A DNA stretch of 23,280 bases, from NCBI GenBank assembly GCA_009926405.1, contig RFOZ01000013.1, positions 1-23,280 on the forward strand, read 5' to 3'. Source of the DNA: Cytophagia bacterium (GTDB lineage Bacteria > Bacteroidota > Bacteroidia > UBA7662). Shown here one piece after another: positions 6,938 to 15,863 of the stretch. The position numbers and the translations under genes were made by a program. The notes below the pieces were generated by a model that was not told the DNA's origin, ran no database searches, and saw only the letters and a list, made by a program, of their open reading frames with translations. Numbering within the stretch: position 1 is the stretch's first letter; the number at the start of each line of letters is the position of its first letter.

Positions 6938-8746
6938 ATGACAACCTCCCAAGACACCCCTTTACGCAACATCGCCATCATCGCCCACGTTGACCATGGC
7001 AAAACCACCATGGTTGATAAGATCATGCAATTTACTCGCTTATTCAAGCCTCATCAGGAGGTGGGGGAGCTGGTTTTGGATAACAACGACCTGGAACGTG
7101 AACGGGGCATTACCATTTTTTCCAAAAATGTATCGGTTGAATACAAAGGAATCAAAATCAACATTATTGATACGCCAGGTCACTCTGATTTTGGGGGTGA
7201 GGTGGAGCGTGTTCTCAAAATGGCGGATGGCGTTTTGTTGTTGGTGGATGCTTTTGAAGGCCCGATGCCGCAAACCCGCTTTGTTTTGAGCAAGGCCTTG
7301 GAACTGGGTTTACACCCCATCGTCGTCATCAACAAGGTGGACAAAGAGAATTGTCGCCCTGACGAGGTCCATGACGCCGTTTTTGAATTGTTTTTTAACC
7401 TAGGGGCCAACGAACAGCAATTGGATTTTCCTACCGTTTACGGTTCTTCCAAGCAGGGTTGGATGGGGAATGATTGGAAAGCAATGGGTCAGGACTTTGC
7501 GCCTTTGATGGATGCTATTCTGGCCCATGTTCCCGCTCCACTACCTCGTCCAGGCACCCTGCAAATGCAGATTACCTCCTTGGATTACTCCTCTTTTGTG
7601 GGTCGGATAGCCATTGGCCGGGTGCATCGGGGGTCCATTCGGGAAGGTCAACCCTTGGTTCTGTTGACGGCCGATGGCCAAAGCAAGAGGGGCAAAGTCA
7701 AGGAACTCTATGTTTTTGAGGGGCTGGGTCGTCGAAAAGTGGAGCAGGTGGAAGCCGGTGATCTATGCGCCGTGGTTGGTTTGGAAGACTTTCAAATTGG
7801 GGATACACTCTGTGATTTGGATGCACCAGAGGCCCTGCCGGCCATCAAAGTGGACGAACCTACCTTGAGCATGATGTTCACCATTAACAATTCCCCGTTT
7901 TTTGGACAGGAAGGCAAAATGGTAACATCCAGGCACTTACGCGATCGCCTCTACAAAGAAACCGAAAAAAACCTGGCTCTGAGGGTCGAGGACACCGGCT
8001 CGCCAGATTCTTACCTGGTCTACGGTCGGGGTATTTTGCACTTATCGATTTTGATCGAAACCATGCGCCGTGAGGGTTACGAACTGCAGGTTGGACAGCC
8101 TACCGTGGTGATTCGGCTGGTGGATGGTGCCAAGCACGAGCCTTTTGAGCAATTGGTGGTGGATGTTCCCGAAGAATTTTCGGGTAAAATCATCGAAGCG
8201 GTCACCATGCGTCGGGGTGAGATGCTGGTGATGGAGCCCAAAGGGGATTGGATCCACCTGGAATTTGAAATGCCAGCCCGTGCCCTGATGGGTTTGCGTT
8301 CCCAGATGTTGACTTTATCCCAAGGGGAGGCCATTTCGGCCCATCGATTCTTGGAGTTTAGGCCTTGGAAGGGTGTCATCCCGGGACGGATCAATGGTTC
8401 GTTGGTGTCCATGGAGACTGGACCATCGACAGCTTACAGCATGGATAAATTGCAAGATCGCGGGGTCTTTTTTGTGGAACCAGGTGAAAATCTTTACGAA
8501 GGCATGGTCGTTGGGGAGCATATTCGCCCCGGGGATTTGGTAGTTAATCTGGTCAAAGGCAAGCAGCTAACCAACATGCGGGCCGCCGGCAAGGACGACA
8601 ATTCCCGGATTGCCCCGCCCAAGCGCTTTTCGTTGGAAGAGGCCATGGAATACATTCAGGAAGACGAGTGGATTGAAATCACACCCAAATCCATGCGGAT
8701 GCGCAAAATCCACCTGAAGGAACACGATCGGAAGCGAAAGGGCTAA
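6938..8746 (+). CDS. typA: Translational GTPase TypA/BipA
   Basis: The protein has 602 residues, the usual length for TypA. The GTPase motifs are AHVDHGKTT (G1, about residues 16-24), ERGIT (G3 approach), DTPGHSDFGGEVER and NKVDKENCRP (G4, with R-P typical of TypA). The EF-G-like domains follow, with conserved TypA stretches such as GRGILHLSILIETMRREGYE and the C-terminal segment DKLQDRGVFFVEPGENLYEG. TypA binds the 70S ribosome and helps ribosome assembly and growth under stress and cold. The ATG at 6938 fits the N-terminus, and a promoter element lies just upstream. The 3' end overlaps cmk tail to tail by 4 bases (8743-8746), so there is no room for a separate terminator. Confidence 0.97.
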   Translation: MTTSQDTPLRNIAIIAHVDHGKTTMVDKIMQFTRLFKPHQEVGELVLDNNDLERERGITIFSKNVSVEYKGIKINIIDTPGHSDFGGEVERVLKMADGVLLLVDAFEGPMPQTRFVLSKALELGLHPIVVINKVDKENCRPDEVHDAVFELFFNLGANEQQLDFPTVYGSSKQGWMGNDWKAMGQDFAPLMDAILAHVPAPLPRPGTLQMQITSLDYSSFVGRIAIGRVHRGSIREGQPLVLLTADGQSKRGKVKELYVFEGLGRRKVEQVEAGDLCAVVGLEDFQIGDTLCDLDAPEALPAIKVDEPTLSMMFTINNSPFFGQEGKMVTSRHLRDRLYKETEKNLALRVEDTGSPDSYLVYGRGILHLSILIETMRREGYELQVGQPTVVIRLVDGAKHEPFEQLVVDVPEEFSGKIIEAVTMRRGEMLVMEPKGDWIHLEFEMPARALMGLRSQMLTLSQGEAISAHRFLEFRPWKGVIPGRINGSLVSMETGPSTAYSMDKLQDRGVFFVEPGENLYEGMVVGEHIRPGDLVVNLVKGKQLTNMRAAGKDDNSRIAPPKRFSLEEAMEYIQEDEWIEITPKSMRMRKIHLKEHDRKRKG

Positions 8747-9420
8747 ACCCCTCCGCGCTCTTCCACCCATTTTAGGGCCCAGGCCAGCTGTTCTTCACGG
8801 CTTAGATCGCTGTTATCCAGGTCCACTGCATCCTCCGCCCGTTTGAGGGGTGCAAAATCCCGGTTGGAATCGATACGATCCCTTTGAGCCTGGTTTTGCA
8901 GAATTTCATCCAAGGTCCAGGTAGAATCCCCCAAAGCAATCAATTCCGCCTGCCTTCGAATGGCACGGATTTCGGGACGGGCAGTCACAAATATTTTGAG
9001 ATCAGCTTGGGGAAAAACATAGGTGCCGATGTCGCGTCCGTCCATGGTAAGGCCTGTTCCGTCGGCGTAGGAACGTTGGAGAACAACCATGGCCCGTCGT
9101 ACACTGGGCAAGGTCGAAACAGGGCTAACGGCTGCATTCACCGCTTTGGTACGTAATTCGGTTCCCAGTAACATTCCATTGATAATCAGTTGATTGACGC
9201 CTTCTGATTTAATAAATTTCAAATCCAAAGTCTGCAACAATTGATCCAATTCGGGAGACTCGGTAAGGGGCAGGCCGAGTTGCAGCATTCGGTAGGTTAC
9301 GGCACGGTACATAGCCCCGGAATCGATGTATCGATAGTCCAAGGTTTGGGCCAAATCACGGGCCAACGTGCTCTTGCCACAAGAGGCGTACCCGTCTACT
9401 GCAATGACAAGGGCTTTCAC
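8743..9420 (-). CDS. cmk: Cytidylate kinase (CMP/dCMP kinase)
   Basis: The protein has 225 residues, normal for the family. The P-loop is DGYASCGKST (residues 9-18), followed by YIDSGAMYRAVTY, the CMP-specific TMDGRDIGTYVFPQADLKIF and the lid segment RRQAE..QAQRDRIDS. It phosphorylates CMP and dCMP with ATP in pyrimidine nucleotide synthesis. The start is GTG at 9420. No ATG is available, and the first residues MKALVIAVDG fit the family exactly. A near-match promoter TAATATTG (minus, 9432-9425) lies only 4 bases before the start, so it may not be the real one. In Porphyromonas gingivalis, as I recall, cmk is the neighbour of porQ. Here porQ is about 10 kb away on the same strand, with other units between. 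Confidence 0.96.
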   Translation of the reverse strand: MKALVIAVDGYASCGKSTLARDLAQTLDYRYIDSGAMYRAVTYRMLQLGLPLTESPELDQLLQTLDLKFIKSEGVNQLIINGMLLGTELRTKAVNAAVSPVSTLPSVRRAMVVLQRSYADGTGLTMDGRDIGTYVFPQADLKIFVTARPEIRAIRRQAELIALGDSTWTLDEILQNQAQRDRIDSNRDFAPLKRAEDAVDLDNSDLSREEQLAWALKWVEERGGV

Positions 9421-9435
9421 CCTGCAATATTAGCG

Positions 9436-9443
9436 TACCTTTG
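9436..9443 (+). promoter_or_regulatory. -7 promoter element of the DEAD-box helicase (TACCTTTG)
   Basis: This is a perfect TAnnTTTG match, only 7 bases before the helicase ATG at 9451. If used, transcription would begin within a base or two of the ATG, giving an almost leaderless mRNA. Confidence 0.5.
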
Positions 9444-9450
9444 GCCCCTC

Positions 9451-11163
9451 ATGAACGAAAATCTACCGGGCTTTGCCGACCTGGGCCTTGATCCGGGTTT
9501 GTTACTCGGAGTGCAGGACCTGGGTTTTGAAAAACCCACGCCTATACAGGCCCAGACCATTCCTATCCTTCTATCGGGTGACCACGATTTGTTCGGTTTA
9601 GCCCAAACCGGGTCCGGTAAGACAGCTGCCTTTGGCCTACCGCTTCTGCAACACCTGGACCTTCAGGCCCGCGGTGTTCAGGCCTTGGTCTTGAGTCCAA
9701 CGCGGGAACTCTGTGTCCAAATCACCTCGGATCTCGAAAAATTCGCCGCCCGAACCGAAGGGGTCCGCATTTTAGCGGTCTACGGGGGCGCAGGTATTCA
9801 GGCTCAAATCAGCCGACTCCGTACAGGGGTGCAGGTGGTAGTGGCAACACCGGGTCGTCTTATGGATCTTATGGAGCGCAAGGCCTTGGACTTGGGTGCT
9901 GTTCAAACCTTGGTTCTGGACGAAGCCGATGAGATGCTGGACATGGGCTTCCGCGATGATCTGGATTATATCTTGACCCATGCGGCTGGACGCAGGCGGA
10001 CATGGCTGTTTTCGGCCACGATGCCCGCTGAAATCAAAAAGATGGCGGACCGGTTCCTCAAAGATCCCCAAACCCTCCGTTCCGATTCGCAATCAGCGGC
10101 CCCTTCCCAATTGGAGCATTGGTCGTTTCAGGTACCCTTTGCCCGCAAATACGAAGCCCTCAAGCGGCTCATTGACGCTCATCCAGAGATGTATGGCATT
10201 GTTTTTACACGAACCAAAGCCGAAGCGCAGGAATTGACCGAAAAATTAATCCGAGAGGGTTACGATTTGGAGGCCCTGCACGGTGACTTGTCCCAAGCTC
10301 AGCGGGACAAAGTGATGGCCCGCTTTCGCGAACGCTCCCTGCAATTGATGGTGGCCACCGACGTAGCCGCCCGAGGGATAGATGTGAGGGATATCACCCA
10401 CGTTGTTCATTATTCGATTCCCGAAGATTCGGAAGTTTATACCCACCGAAGCGGTCGGACCGCCAGGGCGGGCAAAGCCGGCGTTTCGATGGTCATCCTA
10501 GGGCCCAAGGATACCTTCCGGCTCAAGCAAATCGAAAAGCAAACGAAAGTACGTTTTCAGGTTGGGACCATTCCATCCGGTTCTGCGATAGCGGAGGTTA
10601 AGCTTCGGCATTTTTTTGGAAAAATTGCCGCTTCGGAGCCCCGTATGGATCGCATTGGCGAACTCCTTCAAGGCTTGCAGCCCATGTTGGACGGCATGGA
10701 CCGTGATACCCTCATCCAGAAATTGGTTTGGATGGAGTTTGAACGTTTGTTCCGCTATTACGCCCTCCAAAACGACGCCGATCTACAGGGTCGTCAGGCG
10801 CTGGGGGAAGCTTCCCCCGGACAAAGGAACGCGGACCGGGAAGAGCAACCGGGCCTACAGGTGAATCTTGGAACGCGTGATGGTTTTTACAAGGCCAGCA
10901 TGTTGCAGTTTTTGCTGGATCATTCAGGTCTTCAAAAAGCTGATTTGGGGAAAATCATTTTGGGCGACTCCTGGACCACCGTGGAAGGTGAACAAGAGGC
11001 CTTGGATCAAATTCGCTCAACCTTTGATGGGGCTCGTTTTAGGGGAAGAGCCATTCGAGTCACCGCCCACAAGGGGGGGAGAAGCAACGAAAGGCCGGCC
11101 TACGCGGGACCACGGAACGGGGGCAAAAGCCGTCCACCGTTTAAACGAGATTATAATCGTTAA
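9451..11163 (+). CDS. DEAD-box ATP-dependent RNA helicase with C-terminal DbpA-type RNA-binding domain
   Basis: The protein has 570 residues from the ATG at 9451. The reading frame is open further upstream, but only antisense to cmk, and helicase homology begins at 9451. The motifs appear in order: a Q-motif (FEKPTPIQAQTIP), I (AQTGSGKT, 51-58), Ia (PTREL), Ib (TPGRL), II (DEAD, 157-160), III (SAT, about 188), V (ATDVAARGIDV) and VI (HRSGRTARAG, about 332). A linker follows, then a DbpA/CsdA-like RNA-recognition domain (about 479-555, FYKASMLQFLLDHSG) and a short basic tail rich in Arg, Gly and Lys. It resembles the DeaD/CsdA group, which remodels structured RNA in ribosome assembly and mRNA turnover, often in the cold. 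It is divergent from cmk across 30 bases. A 10-bp palindrome (TTAACGTTAA, 11160-11169) spans its stop codon. Confidence 0.94.
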   Translation: MNENLPGFADLGLDPGLLLGVQDLGFEKPTPIQAQTIPILLSGDHDLFGLAQTGSGKTAAFGLPLLQHLDLQARGVQALVLSPTRELCVQITSDLEKFAARTEGVRILAVYGGAGIQAQISRLRTGVQVVVATPGRLMDLMERKALDLGAVQTLVLDEADEMLDMGFRDDLDYILTHAAGRRRTWLFSATMPAEIKKMADRFLKDPQTLRSDSQSAAPSQLEHWSFQVPFARKYEALKRLIDAHPEMYGIVFTRTKAEAQELTEKLIREGYDLEALHGDLSQAQRDKVMARFRERSLQLMVATDVAARGIDVRDITHVVHYSIPEDSEVYTHRSGRTARAGKAGVSMVILGPKDTFRLKQIEKQTKVRFQVGTIPSGSAIAEVKLRHFFGKIAASEPRMDRIGELLQGLQPMLDGMDRDTLIQKLVWMEFERLFRYYALQNDADLQGRQALGEASPGQRNADREEQPGLQVNLGTRDGFYKASMLQFLLDHSGLQKADLGKIILGDSWTTVEGEQEALDQIRSTFDGARFRGRAIRVTAHKGGRSNERPAYAGPRNGGKSRPPFKRDYNR

Positions 11164-11379
11164 CGTTAATTTAATAAACTGATATACAGTACAATATAGT
11201 CACCTTGTAAAAAGCAAGTTTTTCCACTAATTTTTTTTTACACGGTAATCCCCAAAAATTTCTCTTCGTAGTCAAGCATTTAGGTTATTCGACCTTTTTT
11301 TTGGTCGGAAGGGTTTTGAAATAGAAGCAGGATTTAAGAAATTCGTTCAACCTTTGCGAGACCATCCAAGAAGCGAAAC
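11164..11379. other. AT-rich intergenic region upstream of dnaA
   Basis: This 216-base gap is the longest in the window. It is AT-rich between 11164 and 11290. A hairpin at 11288-11309 has a 7-bp stem (TTCGACC pairing with GGTCGGA, one G.T wobble) closing a loop of eight T residues. A one-mismatch promoter element AACCTTTG lies at 11349-11356, 23 bases before dnaA. A weak 4-bp hairpin followed by T residues (CTTG, TAAAAAG, CAAG, TTTTT near 11204) could end helicase transcription. I find no cluster of DnaA boxes. Confidence 0.5.
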
Positions 11380-12822
11380 ATGGCGGAGAAAGAAAACAAA
11401 ACAGCAGAAAACGTTTGGGCCGAGTGCCTTGAAATTATCCGGGACAATATCAGTCTCCAGAGTTTCAAGACTTGGTTTGAACCAGTCTTGCCCAGCAAAT
11501 TGGCCGGGGATGTTTTGACAATCCAGGTTCCCTCCCAATTTTTTTATGAATGGCTGGAAGAGCACTATGTGAACCTCCTTCACAAGACCATTAAAAGAGC
11601 CCTGGGTCCCAACGGACGTTTGGAGTATGCTGTGGTCATGGAAAACAACGGCGGTGAATCCAGGCCCTATACCATCCAAATGCCGGGTGGTTCGGTTAAG
11701 CATGCCGGCGCTGAGGTATACATGCCTGTCAATATCGGACAGACCATCAAGAATCCGTTTGTGATTCCTGGCCTCAAAAAAATCCAGGTAGAGTCCCAAC
11801 TCAATCCCCGTTATCGTTTTGATTCCTTTGTGGAAGGGGATTGCAATCGTTTGGCCCGCTCTGCTGGTTTAGCGGTCGCAGCTAAGCCGGGTGCAACATC
11901 GTTCAACCCCCTCATGCTGTACGGTTCGACCGGTCTAGGTAAAACGCATTTGGCGCAGGCCATCGGTAACCAAGTTCGTCAATTATTTCCGACCAAAACC
12001 GTCCTGTACGTAAGTGCCGAAAAATTCACACAGCAGTTTGTGGACGCCGTCAAAAACCAATCAGCCAACGATTTTGTCCATTTCTATCAGATGATGGATG
12101 TTTTGATTCTGGATGATGTGCACAACCTGGCTAACAAAGAGAAAACCCAGGATGTTTTCTTCCATATTTTTAATCACCTCCACCAAAACGGCAAGCAACT
12201 CATTCTAACCAGCGATCGGCCACCCAAAGATTTGCGGGGTATGGAGGATCGTCTCTTGTCTCGATTCAAATGGGGCTTATCCACTGATTTGCAGGCTCCG
12301 GATTTTGAAACCCGCTTGGCCATCCTTCAAAGCAAAATGTATGCCGATGGTATTGATTTGCCTTCGGATGTGGTTGAATTTATCGCCCACAATATCCATA
12401 GCAATATCCGCGAGTTGGAAGGGGCCCTGACCTCCTTGATGGCTTATACCACCTTGAGCCATCGTCAGGCTGATTTGGAATTGGCCAGAAATGTCATCAA
12501 GAATTTTACGCGGCATACCCAAACCGAAATATCGATCGATTCCATTCAGTCCATGGTCTGCGAATATTTTGACCTACCGGTCGATTTATTGAGGGCGAGC
12601 ACGCGCAAGCGCGAGGTCGTTCAGGCTCGTCAGATTTCCATGTATTTTGCCAAGAAAATGACCAAATACAGTCTCAAAGCCATCGGAGAATTTTTTGGTG
12701 GCCGGGACCATTCCACGGTGATTCATTCTTGTCAAACCGTGGAAGATTTGATGGAAACCGATCGCCGATTCCGCGGCTTTGTGGATGATATTCAGAAGAG
12801 GATCAAATCCTCGACGGTCTGA
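11380..12822 (+). CDS. dnaA: Chromosomal replication initiator protein DnaA
   Basis: The protein has 480 residues. Domain I (WAECLEIIRDNISLQSFKTW) is followed by a short variable domain II. The AAA+ domain begins near residue 130 (NPRYRFDSFVEGDCN), with Walker A GSTGLGKTHLA (about 182-192), Walker B VLILDDVHNL (about 241), and SDRPPKDLRGMEDRLLSRFKWGL containing sensor 1 and box VII. Domain IV carries the DnaA signature GGRDHSTVIHSC near residue 440. It binds DnaA boxes at the origin and melts DNA to start replication. It stands at the head of a dnaA-hisS-hutH run. The 16-base gap to hisS suggests co-transcription. Confidence 0.97.
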   Translation: MAEKENKTAENVWAECLEIIRDNISLQSFKTWFEPVLPSKLAGDVLTIQVPSQFFYEWLEEHYVNLLHKTIKRALGPNGRLEYAVVMENNGGESRPYTIQMPGGSVKHAGAEVYMPVNIGQTIKNPFVIPGLKKIQVESQLNPRYRFDSFVEGDCNRLARSAGLAVAAKPGATSFNPLMLYGSTGLGKTHLAQAIGNQVRQLFPTKTVLYVSAEKFTQQFVDAVKNQSANDFVHFYQMMDVLILDDVHNLANKEKTQDVFFHIFNHLHQNGKQLILTSDRPPKDLRGMEDRLLSRFKWGLSTDLQAPDFETRLAILQSKMYADGIDLPSDVVEFIAHNIHSNIRELEGALTSLMAYTTLSHRQADLELARNVIKNFTRHTQTEISIDSIQSMVCEYFDLPVDLLRASTRKREVVQARQISMYFAKKMTKYSLKAIGEFFGGRDHSTVIHSCQTVEDLMETDRRFRGFVDDIQKRIKSSTV

Positions 12823-12838
12823 TTCTATTTTAGGGTCC

Positions 12839-14293
12839 ATGGAACCCAAGTCAACCGGCCCGGTTCGGGGAACCCGAGATTTCGGGGCATCCCAAATGCG
12901 GCGACGAAAAGCCTTGTTTTCGCTTATCGAATCAGCTTTCCTGCGCTGTGGTTATGGTCCGCTCGAAACCCCGGCCATGGAACATTGGTCGACTCTGAAC
13001 GGTAAATACGGGGAGGAAGGTGACCGTTTAATTTTTAACGTTCTGAATTCAGGGTCTTTTGCCGAAGGGATTGAGCCTGAACGTTGGAGTCAACTCCGTG
13101 AACAACCCCGAAGTTTGGTTCCGCTGCTTTGTGAAAAAGCACTGCGTTACGATTTGACCGTTCCTTTGGCTCGGTATGTGGCGGCCAATCATGCCAAATT
13201 AAGTTTTCCATTCAAACGTTACCAAATTCAACCTGTTTGGAGGGCCGATCGCCCCCAAAAGGGCCGTTTCAGGGAATTTATTCAATGCGATGCCGATGTG
13301 GTCGCTCCTGAAATTTCAACTTTTCACCAAGCCGAATTGCTGGGCCTTTACCGGGATGTTTTGGATCGGTTGGGATTCAAGCATTACCGTATCCGGGTGA
13401 ACGATCGTCGTTTCTTGAATTTGCTGGCCTCTTGGGGCGGGGTTCCGGGGCAGGTTGCTCGTTTGGGCCTGTTTTTGGACAAATTAGATAAACAAGGTTG
13501 GGTGGTGGTCCGTGATGAATTATTGACTTTGGGTTTTGATCCGTCCAGGCTGAATCAATTGGTTCAGGCAGTCCCGTTGGATCGCCCCATGGGTCAAGTG
13601 ATGACCTGGGCAGAATTTCTCGGTTGGATGCAAGGGATTCTTAAGGATGGGGGTATTGCGGATCAGGTGCGAGAAGACGCTCAAAAGGCATTGATCGAGA
13701 CGGAGCAGGTTCTCACCTACTTTGGTCAAAACCAAGGGGGATTAAACCCCACGCAAGGGGTGGATTCCCTTACCCTGGACCCTTGCCTGGCTCGTGGTAT
13801 TGATTACTATACCGGTTTGGTGGTCGAAGTGGTCGCTCCGGAACTGGGTTTGGGTTCCTTGGGAGGTGGTGGCATGTACAGTGGCCTTACTGCGATGTTC
13901 GGGTACCCCGAGTGGAAAGGTATGGGCATCAGTTTTGGTGCAGAGCGTTTGTTGGAAGGGATGGAGCGTTTGGGGTTGTGGGATGATACGACGCTTCGTG
14001 GAATGGATATCTTGTGTTATGCTTCAGATCCTTCGTTGGAAGCTGCGGCCCAAACCTGGGTTTTGACTTGGCGTTCGCAGGGATGCTCGGCCGATTGGTT
14101 TCCGATGACTGGTAAATACAAAAAGGCAACGGAACACGCTCAACGTTCTGAGGCGGCATGGATGGTGGTCTTTGGGGAACGCGAGTGGGCGACAGGAGAA
14201 GTCACCTTGCAATCCGCTGATCAATCCCAACGCCATCGTTTATCACCAGCGGACGTGCTTTTGTTTCTTCGGTCACAATCAAATCCCTCATAA
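12839..14293 (+). CDS. hisS: Histidyl-tRNA synthetase
   Basis: The protein has 484 residues from the ATG at 12839. The frame extends back to a TTG inside dnaA, but that extension has no homology. Class II synthetase motifs are seen: GTRDF at the start, the motif 2 loop WRADRPQKGRFREFIQCD (about residue 133), the histidine-specific LARGIDYYTG (about 315) and motif 3 GMGISFGAERLL (about 360). A C-terminal anticodon-binding domain follows. It charges tRNA-His with histidine. The REF-QCD form of motif 2 is the one usual in Bacteroidota rather than in Escherichia coli. It lies 16 bases after dnaA and 3 bases before hutH, so translation of hisS and hutH is probably coupled. Confidence 0.96.
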   Translation: MEPKSTGPVRGTRDFGASQMRRRKALFSLIESAFLRCGYGPLETPAMEHWSTLNGKYGEEGDRLIFNVLNSGSFAEGIEPERWSQLREQPRSLVPLLCEKALRYDLTVPLARYVAANHAKLSFPFKRYQIQPVWRADRPQKGRFREFIQCDADVVAPEISTFHQAELLGLYRDVLDRLGFKHYRIRVNDRRFLNLLASWGGVPGQVARLGLFLDKLDKQGWVVVRDELLTLGFDPSRLNQLVQAVPLDRPMGQVMTWAEFLGWMQGILKDGGIADQVREDAQKALIETEQVLTYFGQNQGGLNPTQGVDSLTLDPCLARGIDYYTGLVVEVVAPELGLGSLGGGGMYSGLTAMFGYPEWKGMGISFGAERLLEGMERLGLWDDTTLRGMDILCYASDPSLEAAAQTWVLTWRSQGCSADWFPMTGKYKKATEHAQRSEAAWMVVFGEREWATGEVTLQSADQSQRHRLSPADVLLFLRSQSNPS

Positions 14294-14296
14294 AAT

Positions 14297-15841
14297 ATGA
14301 ATTCCAAGACATCGGTACCGCCCCGTCGTCCGGTTCTGAGCCTTTGCCCTGGACTTGAACTGAGGGATTGGTTTCGTGTTGGAGCTGGTTTGGTGGATTT
14401 GGCTTTGGACAAAGAGCGATGGGGGCTCATCGTCGAGAACAGGTCTTACCTGGATCAGGCTTTGAACGGCAACGATCAGGCCTGGTACGGAATCAACACC
14501 GGTTTTGGGGCCTTGTGCAATACCCGAATACCACCCCAAGAATTGGAATCCCTGCAGCGTAATTTGGTTTTATCCCATGCTTGTGGTTGTGGTCCATCGG
14601 CTGAACCCGAAATCGTTCGTCTCATGTTGGGGCTCAAGGTACATTCTTTGGCCTTTGGTTATTCCGGTATCTGTACAGAGACGGTGGAATCCTTGCTGGA
14701 TTTTTACAACCATGATTTATTGCCGGTAGTTCCGACTCGAGGTTCCTTGGGTGCCTCGGGTGATTTGGCTCCCTTGGCGCATTTGGTTTTGCCTCTTTTG
14801 GGCCTGGGCGAATGCACCCATCAAGGTCAAACCATCAGCGGGGCCGAAGCCCTTGCGATATTGGGCCGCAAGCCCTTGATTTTGAAATCAAAAGAGGGTC
14901 TCGCGCTTTTGAATGGGACGCAATATATGTTGGCAACCGGGATAGCGGCCTACAGGCGGGCCCGTTCCGCTCGGTTGTGGGCGGATCGCTGTGCGGCGTT
15001 GTCCTCGGAAGTTTATTTGGCGTCGCAGCAACCTTTGGACCCCTTGTTCCAACAGGTACGACCCCACGCCGGGGCTGTCCAAACATCCCAAAACCTGCTT
15101 GAGTTGATGCAGGGAAGCGCTCTGGCGCTCTTGCCCCGACCTTCGGTTCAAGATCCGTATGCCTTCCGTTGCATTCCTCAGGTGCACGGTACCTCGGCGG
15201 AGGTTATCGCGTCCCTAGGCCGCGTTTTGGAAATTGAAGTGGATTCGGTGACGGATAACCCTTTGGTCGATCATCGGAGCGGGCGTGTATTGAGCGGTGG
15301 TAATTTTCACGGTCAAGTCTTGTCGATGGCCATGGACCATGCGGCTCTGGCCTTGGCTGAATGGGGGTCCATTTCGGAACGGAGGACCTATCAATTGATT
15401 TCGGGAACCCGAGGTCTACCGCCCTTTTTGTCTAGACAATCCGGTTTGGAATCCGGATTGATGATTCCTCAATACACCGCCGCTGCGTTGGTTTCCCATA
15501 ACAAACAATTGGCAACCCCTTGTGTCGTAGATTCCATTCCATCGTCCAATGGTCAAGAAGATCATGTCAGCATGGGAGCCAACGCCGCGAATCGATTGGC
15601 CACGATGTTGGATAATTTATTCCAAATTTTGGCGGTGGAGTGGCTAACGGCGAACCGGGCACTATCCTTTCGTCAAGGAGAACCTGGCCTAAAACTACGT
15701 CAAATTTTGGATTCCTACCAAGGCATCGTTCGTATCCCAGAAGGGGATGCGTATTGGGCGCCTTTTCTTTCACAGACCAAGTTGTTCATGGAAAATTCCT
15801 CGGGCCTCTTTGGGGAGCCTGAGGCTTCGATGCAGTCTTGA
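14297..15841 (+). CDS. hutH: Histidine ammonia-lyase
   Basis: The protein has 514 residues, the usual length. It deaminates L-histidine to urocanate and ammonia, the first step of histidine breakdown. The Ala-Ser-Gly tripeptide that forms the MIO electrophile is at 153-155 (GSLGASGDLAPLAHL). Substrate-side residues Ser93-His94 (LVLSHACGCG) match the histidine-specific pattern rather than the tyrosine or phenylalanine lyase patterns. Further conserved segments are INTGFGAL, LLNGTQYM, DNPLV, GNFHGQ and SSNGQEDHVSMG. The start is the ATG at 14297, 3 bases after the hisS stop. No hutU, hutI or hutG is seen in the window. The 3' end faces lgt 17 bases away, across a palindrome at 15850-15863. Confidence 0.95.
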   Translation: MNSKTSVPPRRPVLSLCPGLELRDWFRVGAGLVDLALDKERWGLIVENRSYLDQALNGNDQAWYGINTGFGALCNTRIPPQELESLQRNLVLSHACGCGPSAEPEIVRLMLGLKVHSLAFGYSGICTETVESLLDFYNHDLLPVVPTRGSLGASGDLAPLAHLVLPLLGLGECTHQGQTISGAEALAILGRKPLILKSKEGLALLNGTQYMLATGIAAYRRARSARLWADRCAALSSEVYLASQQPLDPLFQQVRPHAGAVQTSQNLLELMQGSALALLPRPSVQDPYAFRCIPQVHGTSAEVIASLGRVLEIEVDSVTDNPLVDHRSGRVLSGGNFHGQVLSMAMDHAALALAEWGSISERRTYQLISGTRGLPPFLSRQSGLESGLMIPQYTAAALVSHNKQLATPCVVDSIPSSNGQEDHVSMGANAANRLATMLDNLFQILAVEWLTANRALSFRQGEPGLKLRQILDSYQGIVRIPEGDAYWAPFLSQTKLFMENSSGLFGEPEASMQS

Positions 15842-15849
15842 TGCTGAAT

Positions 15850-15863
15850 GCTAAGTCCTTAGC
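15850..15863. repeat. Short palindrome between hutH and lgt
   Basis: GCTAAG, TC and CTTAGC (15850-15863) lie in the convergent gap and overlap the lgt stop codon. It may help separate the two transcripts, but the loop is very small and there is no T-run. Confidence 0.3.

Noticed and set aside
9241..9450. N-terminal extension of the DEAD-box helicase
   Set aside because: The extension is antisense to cmk and lacks helicase homology. The ATG at 9451 has a promoter element just upstream and matches family N-termini.
11164..11379. Replication origin next to dnaA
   Set aside because: The region is AT-rich, but I find no cluster of TTATCCACA-like boxes. The best match (TTTTCCACT near 11220) has two mismatches. 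A cumulative GC-skew plot of the whole chromosome would decide.
12779..12838. Longer hisS starting at a TTG inside dnaA
   Set aside because: The added residues are unlike HisRS. The ATG at 12839 is followed directly by the conserved GTRDF region.
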